From: Drosophila persimilis
Lineage: Eukaryota > Arthropoda > Insecta > Diptera > Drosophilidae
Reading direction: 5' to 3'
Length of the DNA stretch: 64,000 nt
NCBI RefSeq assembly: GCF_003286085.1
Contig: NW_020825289.1
Coordinates: 18,316,001 to 18,380,000, forward strand
The notes under the pieces are model-generated. The model ran no database searches and was not told the DNA's origin. It saw only the letters and a program-made list of their open reading frames with translations. The position numbers and the translations under genes were made by a program. Positions 36,001 through 49,385 of this stretch are shown in pieces (positions within the stretch are counted from its first letter, which is position 1; every line of letters starts with the position of its first letter).

Positions 36001-38923
36001 CTTGCTGGCCACCACCACATTGGGCGTGCCGCCGTTGAAGGCCCCCTCGTTGAGTCGCTTCTCTGAGGCCGATGTGGCCACCGCGGACTTGATGATGCCG
36101 CCCGTGCGCCGCATCACGGGATGCGTGCAGGTCTTGCCGTCGGCACAGCCCGAGTCCCCGCAGCCGCAGTCGAGCTGCTTGACGAGGGCCGCCTGGCGGG
36201 ACAAGCGCTGCTTCTCCATCAGCTGGCACACAATCGACTCCACGGTCTCGGCCGTCTACGGGGAGGAAAAAATGAGCTGGAACTCCAATCTAGACGGTGA
36301 TCTACTTACCGATATCTCAATGTCGTTGCCCGAGTCGGAGTCATCATCGGAGTTGACTGTGGAGACTGGAAGGGGGGGGGGGAATGGATTACCAATCGAA
36401 AGACTAAGCATTGCCTCTACTCACGCATCGGCTTCAGCTGGCTGACCAGCTCCTCCTTGGTCCACTCTTTCTTGTCGCCCCACAGGGTGATGCTGGGGGC
36501 AATCACTGCCATTTTATTATCATCCGGATACGGCACATTCAGATAGTGCACCAAAACAATGTCCGGATTCTGTTTTGTGTAGAACCGAAGACAGCAAACG
36601 AAGGGTTTTAGTTGGGGAATTGGAATGGGAATGGGGATGATGGGAGCACTCCCCCACTTACCTGCAACAGCCAGTAACATCTGCGATGGAACGTGGGCAA
36701 TATGGCCGAGTGTACATAACAGCCGTAGATGCACTGTGGACGAGGGGAGGAGCAGCGGAGATTCGTGAGGCAGATCGAAGGGAATTCAATTTATCAAAAC
36801 AAGAGCATAAAACATGCCTCCTGCTGGGAGCGAATCCATTTAATTGGAAAACATAAAAACGGAGCTCAAATTAAATTACCAACCGCCCACGATAGCGGGG
36901 GGGCGCCACAGCGTTGCCATGTCTTCCACATCGACTCGGATACGGATACGGATACGGATTCGGTAAGTGCCAAAAATCAGAGCCCAGAAGGAAAAGGTTT
37001 TCCCCGACTTGTAAAGCACTTCGTTGCGCATTTTTCTTGTTCTCTGGAGTTCCCTTTGCCTCTTAATTTTTTGTCTATTTGTTCTTTGTTGTTTTTTTTT
37101 AGTTTTTGTAAACTTTTTTTTTCTATTCCCGCTGATAAATTTGTTGGCTCTCGTTGTCCGCGATATGCCGCTGACTTCTTCTGTTTTCTCTTGGCGGCGG
37201 GCCGACCCTGCCCCAACGCCTGGGCTTCGCTTCGGTTATCATGTAAGGAGACGGCCCCCCGCTAGCTCTGCCAACTGCATAAATCTCAGCACTGCCACTT
37301 TTACTAGCAAATGTTTTAAGAATAAAAATTAAAACAAGCAGCAAAGAACCAAAAACCCAAAAAAAAACGAAGAAAAACTCAAGAAAAGTGGAGGAAAAAA
37401 TTGGCGTGAAATTGCCAAATGTTTTTATGTTTCTCTAATAGGGGGAAAGTCGAATGAGATAGCGATAGACGGACGGACGGACGGACATCCTTCAGACATT
37501 ATAAATAAGCTTAACCCTTGGCAGGGCTTATTTCATTAGCAGGCAGCGGGCGACGCCTTTGGGCAACCCTTGCAACGGGAGCGACGACGGACACCGTCAG
37601 TTTTCTGTCTACTTCCGGCGGGAAATCATAACTCATACGGTCACCCAGAAGGAGGACCACCCGTGGAATGCCCTTGCTGCTGCCCTTTGACAAACGATGC
37701 CAATGACTTGAGACTAATTGCCTAATTGTGCGCCCCTGGTGACTGGCGACTCACCTCCGTGCCTTGTACTTTCAGTTTCATGTGATCCTCGCGCGTCGTC
37801 TTGCCATCCTTGCGCTTCTTCCAGCAATAGCCGTCGCGGCGATAGCGCACCTTCTTCCGCGAGTACAGCAGCAGGGATCCGCTCTTGGGTCTGCGATAAA
37901 AGATGTTCAAAAATGAAGGGGGGCGATGGGGTCCAGTGGCCAGTGACTCACCTGGTTCGGACCTCCTTGGACTGCCACTCGCAGTGCTTGTCAAAGCTGA
38001 TAAGAATCGCAGCAATTTCCTGGAAAATATACACTGTATTTATTTGCTGATCTCGAATATGGTACGTTAATGGAAATATCCAGAGATACGAAACACGAGT
38101 CTTAACATCTCTGGGTAAAAGTTATCCACTATCCGCTCTCCGCCTGAACTGGCCCCTTTAACTAACGTGCTAACAATTTCCTGACTTAATGGCCAAAATG
38201 CTACGCTGCCCAGTCACGGCACTCGCGGCATTTCCTCCGTTAAACTCTAGAAAAAGAGCAGAAGGGATTTCTGCGCCATAAAACAAAGGAAAACATTTTA
38301 GAAATTTCATTTGACCGCAAAGCGGACACTGCCACAAGGCAGGAAGAGGAGCAGGAGCACCCGGAGTACCAGGAGTACCCGGAGGAAGGGTGCAAAGTGT
38401 TAACCACAATTTACAGGTGTCGCCCCGGCAGTTGACACTTAACCGAGCTGGCCAGGCCAGGAACCACCAAGTGGCACAGACGCATCCCGAGTGCAATTTG
38501 TGTGCATATTTGAAATGCTCTGCCTGCTCCCTCCCTCTGCCCTGATAAGCTGGAAGGAAGGAAAGCAGTCGCTGAAGGGCCATGGACGCGGAGACAGAAG
38601 CTGGAGGAAGGCAGGAGAGGATGCCATTCAAATGCAAATCACACAACAGCCAGCGAAAGTTCACAGGGAATTTGGATTTTTTGGACCATTTGGACTTGAC
38701 TTTTCATTGCATGTTTTGCCGATAAAGTTATCAATTTGTTTGCTTCCCTTGACGTTGCATGAATAATGCAAAGTGGCCATCCATCTATTCATTCATTCAT
38801 TCATCCATCCTTCGAGCAGGATGGGGCTCCTCTGGAGCCATCCTCAGCTGTGCAGCAAAACATTTTCCATATGTCAGTTGGCGGAAGAAATCGCAACATT
38901 TGCGAGTGTCATAAAAATTGTAT

Positions 38924-38955
<32 letters not shown>

Positions 38956-41900
38956 AGGGGGAACCCCCAAGGCTAGGGCGGAGTTGGGGCAAATCACAGG
39001 CGCGTGTTTGTCAAGTGGCAAACGTTTGCATTTTGGCCAAAATTGCCTCTGACTTGGCCCTTTTGGATGCCATAAGGCAAAGATAGAAAGATACTCGTAG
39101 ATATAGATGGATGTGTGTGTTGGTTATTTATGCATGGCTCCAGCGACCTACTCCAAACTGCTTCCCAAACTCTGGCATCTCTCTGCTTTTTATGATGAAT
39201 TCGAGGCACATACGCGGAGGAACAGGCCTCGGAACTTTGAGGAGGCGAAGCATTAAAAATTGATGCCCCCCGCAAACCTAGACATGTACATATGGGCGTG
39301 GCCATGGGCTCTACTCAGGCGACCTTTCAACACTTTCACCCGAGTGGAGAACCCAAACGAAGCATCCACCGAATCGGACAGGACAACAATTAGAAAGGGA
39401 AAGAAAGGGGTTCAATAGTTAAAGCAGAATCCAAAAAAAGCAAATAACAAAATCCTTAATGCTGTTTGAAGGTTTTGAAATCTAAGAACATTTCCCCAAA
39501 GGTGGAAAACCCCTTGTAGGATATTCCTCTTTAAAAGCTTGATCGTTAAACTTTTAATACAGAACACCGATATGATAGCACAGCAATGTATCGATGTGTG
39601 CAACTATCGATTAAAACGTAAGCTTGGATTGAATAAAGTGCGATCACTTTTTAAATAACAGCCTAAAAATAACAAAGTGGAACACCATGGAGCCCCCTAA
39701 AAGGATCTCTTACTAGCTCTCCGAAACGTAAGCCTTAGGAGCTGCCTCCATGGCCACTTAATCACTTCCAGTCAGTGTCGTGGCCCCTGGGCTGACCGAT
39801 GCAGAAGTGTACCAGTATGTACATCTGGGGGTCACACAGAAAAATGCAAATAAAATTGCGACTCATTATCAATTTAACTTTTTGATTTTTAAGCTGCGCC
39901 TTTTCCAACCACACACAGACACACACAAGGACGGAGGGACGGCAGGACGGAGAGTACGGCTCATTGGTGGCGTAGTTGTTGCTGCTCGTATTATTTTTTG
40001 CAGTTGCTTTATGAGCCGGGTCGAGTGGCTCTGTGTCCCCCCACCCTGGCTGCTACTTAAATGCCAAATTAAAACTGTGTGGTTAAAGCGACAGTCCGAG
40101 GAGGGTTTGGGCCCTGACTGCCGTTTGCTGTGGGCCTCCTCGTTTGCCTGTAAGCAGGACTAAAATAAGCGTGCGTAATTTTATTTATGCCCGGTACACG
40201 GCCACATTTTGTAATTTTTGCATGCTGATGCAGTAAGGGTGGTGGTGGTGGTGGGTTCATGGGTTCATGGGTCCATGAGGTGGTCTACTGGTGCTGGAGT
40301 TGGCCATGTCCATGTCCAGATGTTTGGCCAGGGATTGTTCCCGTTTTTGGCTGGCAAACTTTATTTTAATCAACTTGAAAATGCTCTTTTTCCGAGAAGA
40401 AGTTCTTTAGTTCATTAGCAAAGGAGCGAAGAGAATCCTTACTGGCATTAAGAGCCTAAAGATGGATGAGGATATATAGAAGTAGTAAACGGACTAACAA
40501 TAAATTTGTAAATAGTTGTCTTCCTTCTATATTATTCTTATACTTTAGAAATATGGCACATCTCTTGGTCATCCTGTCCAACTGTCTACACACATAATAA
40601 TATCAGATATTCATGGGTTATTTGCTTTCAGGGTTCTAGAATGGGCTTTCTGCAGGCTCCAGACTCTTTCTGCTCCAGGGTATTCGACATTTCGGTTCGC
40701 TACGAACCTCCTTTTGTGCCGCCCGGGCAGCTTCCTTTAATTTAGTCAACTTTGTCGGGCGAGTGTGTAAAATGCCGCTTCCAGCACTCCACAGCGGGAA
40801 CTTTACAACTGTCCAAATGAATATTTGCGGTTGCGCTTAATTCACAAGTAAAACAACAAGCCAAGCTCATCCCAAGGCATTTTCTGTTTTCCATTTTCCG
40901 TGAAAACTTTTATTGCAAGCCGAACGGAACGCGCAGAAAAAGGACAAACGCGAAAGCGAACTTTCGGCGACGCGTGTATCGCACGTGCAGTGGTCAGAGG
41001 GGGTCCGAGGGGATCCGAGGGGGTCCTGGTCCTATCCACGTTCAACTCGTGTTTGTATTATAGTTTGTGGCGCAATAAAAACTTCGCGAACGGCTCCCTA
41101 ATAGACTGGCAAGCCATCTCATTAATCTGCATATAGAAATACAGTGAAAACTGCCTTGAATGAAAGCCCTAGGGCGGCAGTAATGATCCAAGATGCTCCA
41201 CCCAAGAGACCTTTCACTGTGGCCCCAAGAGTAAAAGGGGAAACCGTCCTCGAAGGCTGTCAAAGTGTCCAGGCCCACGACTGGCAGGCTCATCCGCCTC
41301 TGTCAACTGTCTCCGTCCAAGTCCACTCGGATTGGATCGGATCGTTTGGGTGCCGCCCCGGCCAAGTCATGGACTTCCTTCTGGCTTTCACTTGGCTTCC
41401 CCCATTTCGACAATTTTATGTGCAATCAAATGCAAATAGAAACGGAAAAGGAGGAAACAGAAAGCAGAAAACAGAAAACAGTGAACAGACAACACAAATA
41501 CCAACTTATTTAGGACTAGAACTGACCTCATTTGTATTCCAACGATGACGCTGTGATGGAAAACTGTCAGCTCTTGGCAGGCTCTCCAAATTGTCGGGTA
41601 GTTTGATAGGTTCGCCATCTGTAAAACGTTTGGGGGAAAAAAATAAGTACAAGATGTGGAAAATGCACTGAAAGCGGTAGTAGAGGCGACACGGTCTCGG
41701 GACACGGGACTCCGGACTCGGGACTCCACTCGACTTGGCTTTTATAAATCAATTTTGCATATCTCTTCCTCCGCTCGTCCTGTTTTGGGGACGCCCAACA
41801 GGTGCAACTGTCGGACATTCATAAATGCGACAAAAATGTAAATCAGTTTAGAGAGCAGCAGCGATGATTTATAGTGGAGACGGAGACACACAAAAAAAAA

Positions 41901-44900
41901 TGCGAAAGAAATCTTATAATGTCAACGTTAATAAACGAGTTTCTCCATTTGTCCATTTATCAAAATCCCAAGAAACTTCTCTCCCGGCAATCCTCTCCCC
42001 TTTCCCCACTCACCTCTCGCATGGTCTATGAGAATGCGTGGAAAAGTTTGCCGATTTTGAGTCGTCATTGAATAATTACCCACACTTAATGGAGCTTGCA
42101 ACCGTAAATCGAATCGAAACCAAGTTTTGGTTTATTAAAATGCCACGCCACGCAACTCGGTTAGGCAAAGGGGTGGCAAGTGGCAAGTGGCAAGGGGCAG
42201 GGGGCAGTGGCAGGAGAGTGGTGTGGTGTGGGGTACATAAACTTTGCGGCCAAACTGTAATTTAGCAAAAATGTGTAATAAAAGCGGACACATCTACGCG
42301 ACATCTCTCTCCATTACGCTCTCTCTCTCCACCGCTCACTCGTCGTATATCAACGAGCCAATAGGTTGCACTCGAAGAGCCATAAAAAAGTATTTGTACA
42401 CAATTTATATAAAGTGCTCGAAGCGACTCTTGGCCCGGACCAGAGCGGTGCACAGCGGAGCGACACGGGGCGGATCAGAGCCGCGTAACCAAAATGTGTT
42501 GCCAAATTGCAAGCCGCCAGACGCTGGCGGTGGGCGGGAAAGGAAGGGGCACAGGAGCTCCACTCGGAGAAGGGCACAGACAGTGCGTGGGGTTGGCGTG
42601 GCGCCCCTTTTCGAGAGGTGAGCGTACACACACACACACATACGAACTACGAACTAGAGATGAGCGGCACAGGTCAGGGTGAAAATGTACAAAAAATCAA
42701 AGAGATTGCTCTTCTGGTCCACTACCGCGGGTCTTTTTTGATCTCTCTCTTCGAAAATCACGCCAAAGCACTCTCAATAGTGCTGAGCGTAAAACAAGAC
42801 CCGAAAGAGAGTAAGCGGACCACCTTGTATAATTTCATCATGCTCTTTAGTTCCATTGCATCACTGCAAAGATTCCTCTCTCAGATTCTTCTTCACAAGC
42901 TTGTTCGTATTTGAGATAAAAGCAAGAGAGTCACGTGTTATGGATCACGTGGCTGTGATCCACTGCACTCACGTTTCACGCACATAAATTGTCTAAAATC
43001 ACGCACACATCTCTAGCGAGAGCAGAATTTAAGGCGTCACTCCTCCTTCTCCTTTTCTACCCTTTGGACACAATGATGACGTTGATGTAGTTACTTTTTC
43101 AGGGCATTTTGTTGTCGTTATTGTAGTGGCAGTACTGGTATGTATGTAGTTCTTTATGCGATTTCTTGTATATGGCTCACGTTTTGGCAGAGAACCCAAA
43201 GGACACAGCGGCTGGGGCTGGGAATCGGCGACAAATTGTTTGCTTTGATCGCACACTCAAGTTTTATGGCCACACTAATTTGTCATCGCTGCCTTGGGTC
43301 CCCGTCGCCGCCCGCTCCCACCCCACACTTACGTGCACTCTTTTGAAAAATGCTCAAGCGATAATTGTCAAAAATGTCGAAACAATCACAGGCAGCCCGT
43401 CCCATCCCGTCCCGTCTCCCTCCGACAGTCTACCCTTTGCACCTATTTATAATGCAGTTGCTGCCATTGTTTCCAAAAGTGAGAAAGAAGTGAGACTGGG
43501 GAAGGAATAACTCTGTTTGATTAATACAAATAAAAAGTTTTTTTAACTGCTCTTTGCATATTTCATGGCAAAAAGCTTCAAAAACTGACGGTTGCCCCGC
43601 CATCATAATAGACTGCCCTGCGGGAGGGGCGTCAGAGACTGAGAGCCAGGGGCCAGAGCAGTGCCAAAAAAAGAGAAGACAAACCGAAACCACAGCCACA
43701 GCTCAGCGCCCAGGTGAGAGAGGAGATGAAGGCAGAGCCTGGAGAGAGAGAGAGAGAGAGAGAGTCGGTCCCATGTCGACTATGTCGATGGCGACGTCAA
43801 CGTGGCAGGGACTCTTTCATCTTTTTGCTTCCCTTTGTAATACCCTGCCAGGGGATAGTATTCACTTCATAAGATGCTTTGCCGACTTAAAGAAGAGCGG
43901 GTTGAATCGGTAGACCTATATCACGAGCCTTTTTCTATACAAATTACTTCTAGTAAATACCCTTCATCAATCTATGTATAAGAGTATTACAAGCTGGCGC
44001 CCATCTTTTGGGTTTTGTATTATTTTAAGCACCGAAAAAAAAAAATTTAGCAGAGGAAGGGAGTGAAAGAGTCTCCCTCCCAGCCCCAGTCATAATTTTA
44101 TCCAACGCTTAATTGTGACAAATGCGCTTTGCTACATAAGATTTTCTCATAATTTGGCAGAGTTTAAGAGGAGGGTGGGGCAGCAGGCGGACTCTGGGGA
44201 GGGCTGGACGATGGATGGCCTCGCCCATGTCCTGGTCCTGGACAGTCACGAATTGACACGGCAAATAGCACAAAAGAGTTGGCATAAATAATAAATTTTC
44301 GTTTTATGATTTCGTTTAAAGGCCTAGCCAGGTGGCCAGGTGGCCGGGGAGCGAAAGAGACCTGCCAATTTTTGCTGCCTGCCAAATTGTGGCTAATAAA
44401 TATCCCACCAAAAATGGCAACAGGAACGGGGCCATTCCAAAAAGGGTGGAGTAGGGTAGGTTGGGGCTCTTTGGGTCCTATAAAACATACAAAAGAAAAA
44501 TTGTTTTGCACTTTGGTCGGCCGTCGCCGAAAAGTCAGCGAGTGTGAAATTACTTTTGTTTAGAGTCCGAACTCTCTCTCTCTTTCTCTCTGTATATATT
44601 TCTTGCTCTTGCCACAATTAAAAGCCATTAAAAGTGTCTGCGAAACGACACCAAAACAACAACTAAAACCAGAACCAAAACTACAATATATAGAAGAGTT
44701 CTCTACGCAATTCTTTATCTCGCATGAGAGGGATGGATGGCCCGAAAGAAACTCGAATATAAATATCTGGCCGGCGGGTTTTCGAAAGATAATGTACGAT
44801 GACGTCGCCGACACATGGAATACGAATGCAAAAACAAAGAACAGATAGCCGGAGAGAGTGGGAGTGTGTAAGAAAGAAGGCCACAAAAGACGTCATGGTT

Positions 44901-47900
44901 AAACCAAATATAAAAAGCAATACCGAGAAGTAAAAGTTTTTTAGATAATAAATACAAATATGTGTTTAAGTGTAAAAGAAAACGGTGCAACAAGACAGGG
45001 GCGGCAGCAGGGGGAATGATGAAAATGAAGAATAAACTGCATTTTCTGTGAAATGCTTAAGAGATCTGCTAGAAGGAAAAGCTTCTACTTGGCACATCAA
45101 CGGGAATAAGTTCATTGAGACGACACCCCTCTACGAACACACGCCTCTGCAGACTAGATAAAAGCTTCCTTCTGCTCTCTCACTCTCCCGCTCTTACTTT
45201 TTGCTTTGCTCTCCATAAATGACAGATGTGCGGATGATTTATAACGTAAGTAAACACACGCGCCCGTCCGTTCTCTTCCTCTCTCTCACACACACACACA
45301 CAAATAGCACAGCACAGACAAAACGTTGCGGTTGATAAAAATCACATTTTGGCAAAGGCAAAAGTCACTCATTTCTGTGTCTCACTCCCTCTCCCTCCCG
45401 CTTCTATTGCACTCCACCACCACAGGCAATGGGCCATCGTCAATGCCATTACAAGGAAACATTTCTCATCTGGTTTTGCATATTCCGCCACTGCCGCTCG
45501 GCAAAGAACAGCAATTAAAAGACACATAACAGCAAATATGCATGTCGGGGCGGAACGGAACGGAGCGGAGTGGGGCAGGAAAAAGGTAATAATTAGCCCC
45601 AAAACAGAAGGGAAAATGCAATTTTGAGCTAAAATGAAGAACCACAAGGAAACAAACAAATGTGAAAGCTTAAACAGAGAGAAGGTAGAGGAGTGCTACA
45701 AACAGAACAACAGAAACACAACAGAACTGAGCACAAACAGCGATTAACATAAAAATGCAACAAAACCCAGTCGCAAAGAGCGAGAGAGAGAGATAGAGAG
45801 AGGCGGGCAGGGGAGGGCAGGCTCTGCAAGTCATAAAAGTCCTATTAATGAATGAAATCTAAACAGAAACAGAAAATACGAAGAACAAAGCCGAAGCCGA
45901 AGAAAAGTTGGCAAAAATGTTATAAATTATTTACAAGTTATGGCACAAAGGGGCAAGTGGTGGGAATGTGGCTAGAGTGTGACCTAAGGGGGGGTCCACA
46001 ATTGTCATCGTCTTTTGTGTCTACGGGCAATGCAATTACGTGCGGATTTCATTACCTTTCGTTTCATAGGTAAGGATACTCTATGATAGGAGCACTCTGA
46101 CTCTCCGCTAGTAGGATTCTAGAGCAAAAAGCACTTCCCCAGTTACCCACAGACTCTGGAGTTCAGAAGAATCCTCCTGGAAAACTTGGAGAATGGAAGG
46201 AACTTTTGTATGCACAGATACCAAAGAATCGCCACAAATGTACTTTGTAGAATCAATTTAGGGAATGCCTGACTTCGACCATACTTTATTTGTGAATCCC
46301 CTGTTTTTGGGGGCTACAGCGCCTTGGCATGTGCCACGAAAAGAATGAATTTAATGCACTTAGTGGTAGAAAAACGACAGCGACATAGGAAGGTGCACCG
46401 CCTTCCCTACGGATGTACATATGTCTGCTCTCTCTCTTAACGCTGAGGGTCCCTGGGGTTCCGGGAATGGGGAGCAACCAGTTAAGCTGACTGAAAATTA
46501 TATTAATATTGGGGCTCTTCATATCATATATTTTTTTCGGTTTCCTTCCATTTTTTTCTGCCATTCCGTTTGCATGCAAACTTTGTATAAGTTTACCCCA
46601 AAAATGTTGCTTCTTTTTCGTTTGGAGTATATTAAAAATACTTTTTTCTATATATGCATACCCCTCGCCGTATCGGAGGGGGTTTTTGCATAGAGCTGGA
46701 GGCCAGGAGCTGTAATTTATTTTAATGCTGGGTATTTATCATGATACACATACGTTTCCCTCCAGGTTGGACACACCAACAAAAAGCAGCAAAAAAAAAG
46801 CGCTGCTTTCTATGTGGATTATTTTATACGTATTTTGTTTTTACATAAATTGTAAATTAAACATTTAAAGTGCCATGAAATTGGCAATGCCGGGCACCCC
46901 AAAAACACATGGATACCCCCAGGCAATGTCCGGGGTAATGGTTCATTAAAAATACATAAAATGGGCACACGGTCGGGCCACTGCCTCTGCCACTGCCCCT
47001 GCCCCGCCGCCTTGATCGAACTGGAAAACTAATATTTATCTAACAAAATTAATATGGTTTGTAAGCCAAATAGAGACACCGAGTGGGAGACGCGGGTGTC
47101 GCAAAAACTGTTTGTCTAACCAAAAACAAACGACCAAATGTAGCACAATTTTCGGCAATGCATTCTCCTGTGGCCCCCTCATGATACCCAACCCCAGGAC
47201 CAATTCAGGGCTTGGAACCTTTGGAGCGATAAGCCAAATAAATAACGCAGCAGGCAGCAGGCAGCAGGCAGCCGGCAGCATGCAACGTAGGGCCAGCCAC
47301 ATCATGCCACAACGTTGGATGCATTGTTCAATAAATCTATTTGGCCTCTAATCGAAACGCACACACAAACACAGAGGGGGGAAGGGGAAGGGGCAGGGGC
47401 AGGGGCAGGGAATAGTAGTACCTGGCAGAGGCAACAAATTGCCAGGGATAGGATACGCACAAGACCGGCATCAGGCAGGCAGGCAGGCAGGATGGCAGGC
47501 AGGATGGCAGGCAACAACAACATATTAATCCAAATTAGCATCAAAGTGATTTAATTGCTTGGAATTTCAGCGTTGGCAAACACTTTTCCACTTTTCCGGC
47601 CATGAGGAGGCCATTGCTGTTGCTGCTTGTAAACCGGCCCCAAAAAGTCTGCTGCCGCAGGTGGGGCTCTGCCGGGCTGCATTTTGTCAACGTTTGGCCA
47701 TCGATCAGGCTAAAACAAGGCTCACACTCCACTTGCTGCAGTTTAAAGTCCCTTCGAGAAGGCGTCTTCCCCTTCAAGAGTGTGTCCCGTATCTATAAAT
47801 GCTTGTACAAAGCCCTTGGCACGATTTATGTGGCTTTTAGTAATATGAGCAAATATATTACGTGACGGATCAGGACCAGGACGGATCTGCCGGGGGATAG

Positions 47901-49338
47901 AACTAATTGAATTGCTGCCGCTGAAAACGAAACAAACTCGAAATTAATAGGCGCACATCAAAAGCGACCCAGCCGCAAAAAAGAAAGGGGGAAAATAGTA
48001 AAAAGAACGCCCACCAGCTGACATCGAAATTAAAGGCAGAAACCTATAAGGGCCAGGACATTAGGCCAGGCCAAAGGACAAAGTGTAGCCAACTGTGCAT
48101 GGGGAGGGGGCGCATTTGGGGGAAGCTTGAGCAATATTTATTGAGTACGTGATCTCCTGACCAAATCCGAATGTAAGCGGAGAGTTTTGAATTTTTTATT
48201 GCGCCCCGGGATGCCGGACGCACGGACACACCATCGAAATGTCCTCCGCTCCATGAACATACATATGCATGTGTCTGTGTGTGTGTGTGTGTGTGTGCGA
48301 GTCCTGACAGCTGCCAACTTCTGGCTTCCTTTTGGCATGCAAAAGGCGGACAGGCGAAGTGGCTTATTAAAAATTTTGTCAACTTGCAACTCCTTTTCTC
48401 AGCCTTCCCCCTGGAGCAGGAGCCGGAGCCGGAGCCGGAGCACGAGGCAGGAGCACTTTTTTATGACTTTTTCACACTCAACTTGGCCTATGCATATATA
48501 TTACCCAAAGATGCCAGAGGTTTCGTCCACCCCAGGCATCATTAAAGTCCAGCTGGAATTATTTCCAATGCAATTTTCAACGACTTAAAGGATTTCTTTA
48601 AATAAAATAAGTTAAGCCAATACAGAATATATTTCCCTACCATCTCTCCCAAAAATCAATCTATTATTATTACTAGTCCCACCAGAAACCATTCATTATA
48701 ATCGTTGCTCAGTTCGACCATTGATAAGGCTTCTTTTCGATTTCAGTGAATTTTAATGCAATTCTTTAAGGCATTTTCCAGTTAAACTCCCTGAGAAGAC
48801 AACGAACCGACCACTTTGGGGCTCTACAGCAACAAAAACACTCTGCCACAGGCACACAATACCAGCACCCGCACACACACTTGTTGGGTTTTTCATTGAG
48901 TTGTTTCTGCAACACCCGCAAGACCCCAAAAAAGTATGCTACGAAAAAAAGAATGGAATCCAGCGCATAATGAAGCTACTCATAAACGAGGCAGAATGAA
49001 AGCTCCTGATTTCCAGGATGTGTGTGTGTGTGTGTCTCGGAGTGTGTGAAATGTTTACTTGCGACGGCACACACCTCCCCACCCACGCCCACGCCCAAGC
49101 ACACGCCCCTCTTCTGCCCAGAGGAGCCATTGTTCTCGCATGGGGCATAAAAAACACTTAAAATGCCGTTAAGTTAAAATAATAAAGTTAAGCGGCCGCC
49201 GGGCAGCAACAAAATCTAATGTGACAAAGGCCTGCCACAACAGCAACAGCAACAACAGCAAACGTTGCAACAATTGCTGACATATTTCACAATGTGCAAC
49301 AAAAGACAAGGAAGAAACAGGGCAACAAACAGAGAGAA

Positions 49339-49385
<47 letters not shown>

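Noticed and set aside
38170..38664. Minus-strand ORF of 164 codons in a Camta intron
   Set aside because: No start context, no domain, repetitive PGTPGTPGAP segment arising from a tandem repeat. Camta exons join cleanly without it.
49342..49381. GA tract as a CRISPR-like or origin repeat
   Set aside because: It is a simple dinucleotide microsatellite in an animal intron.
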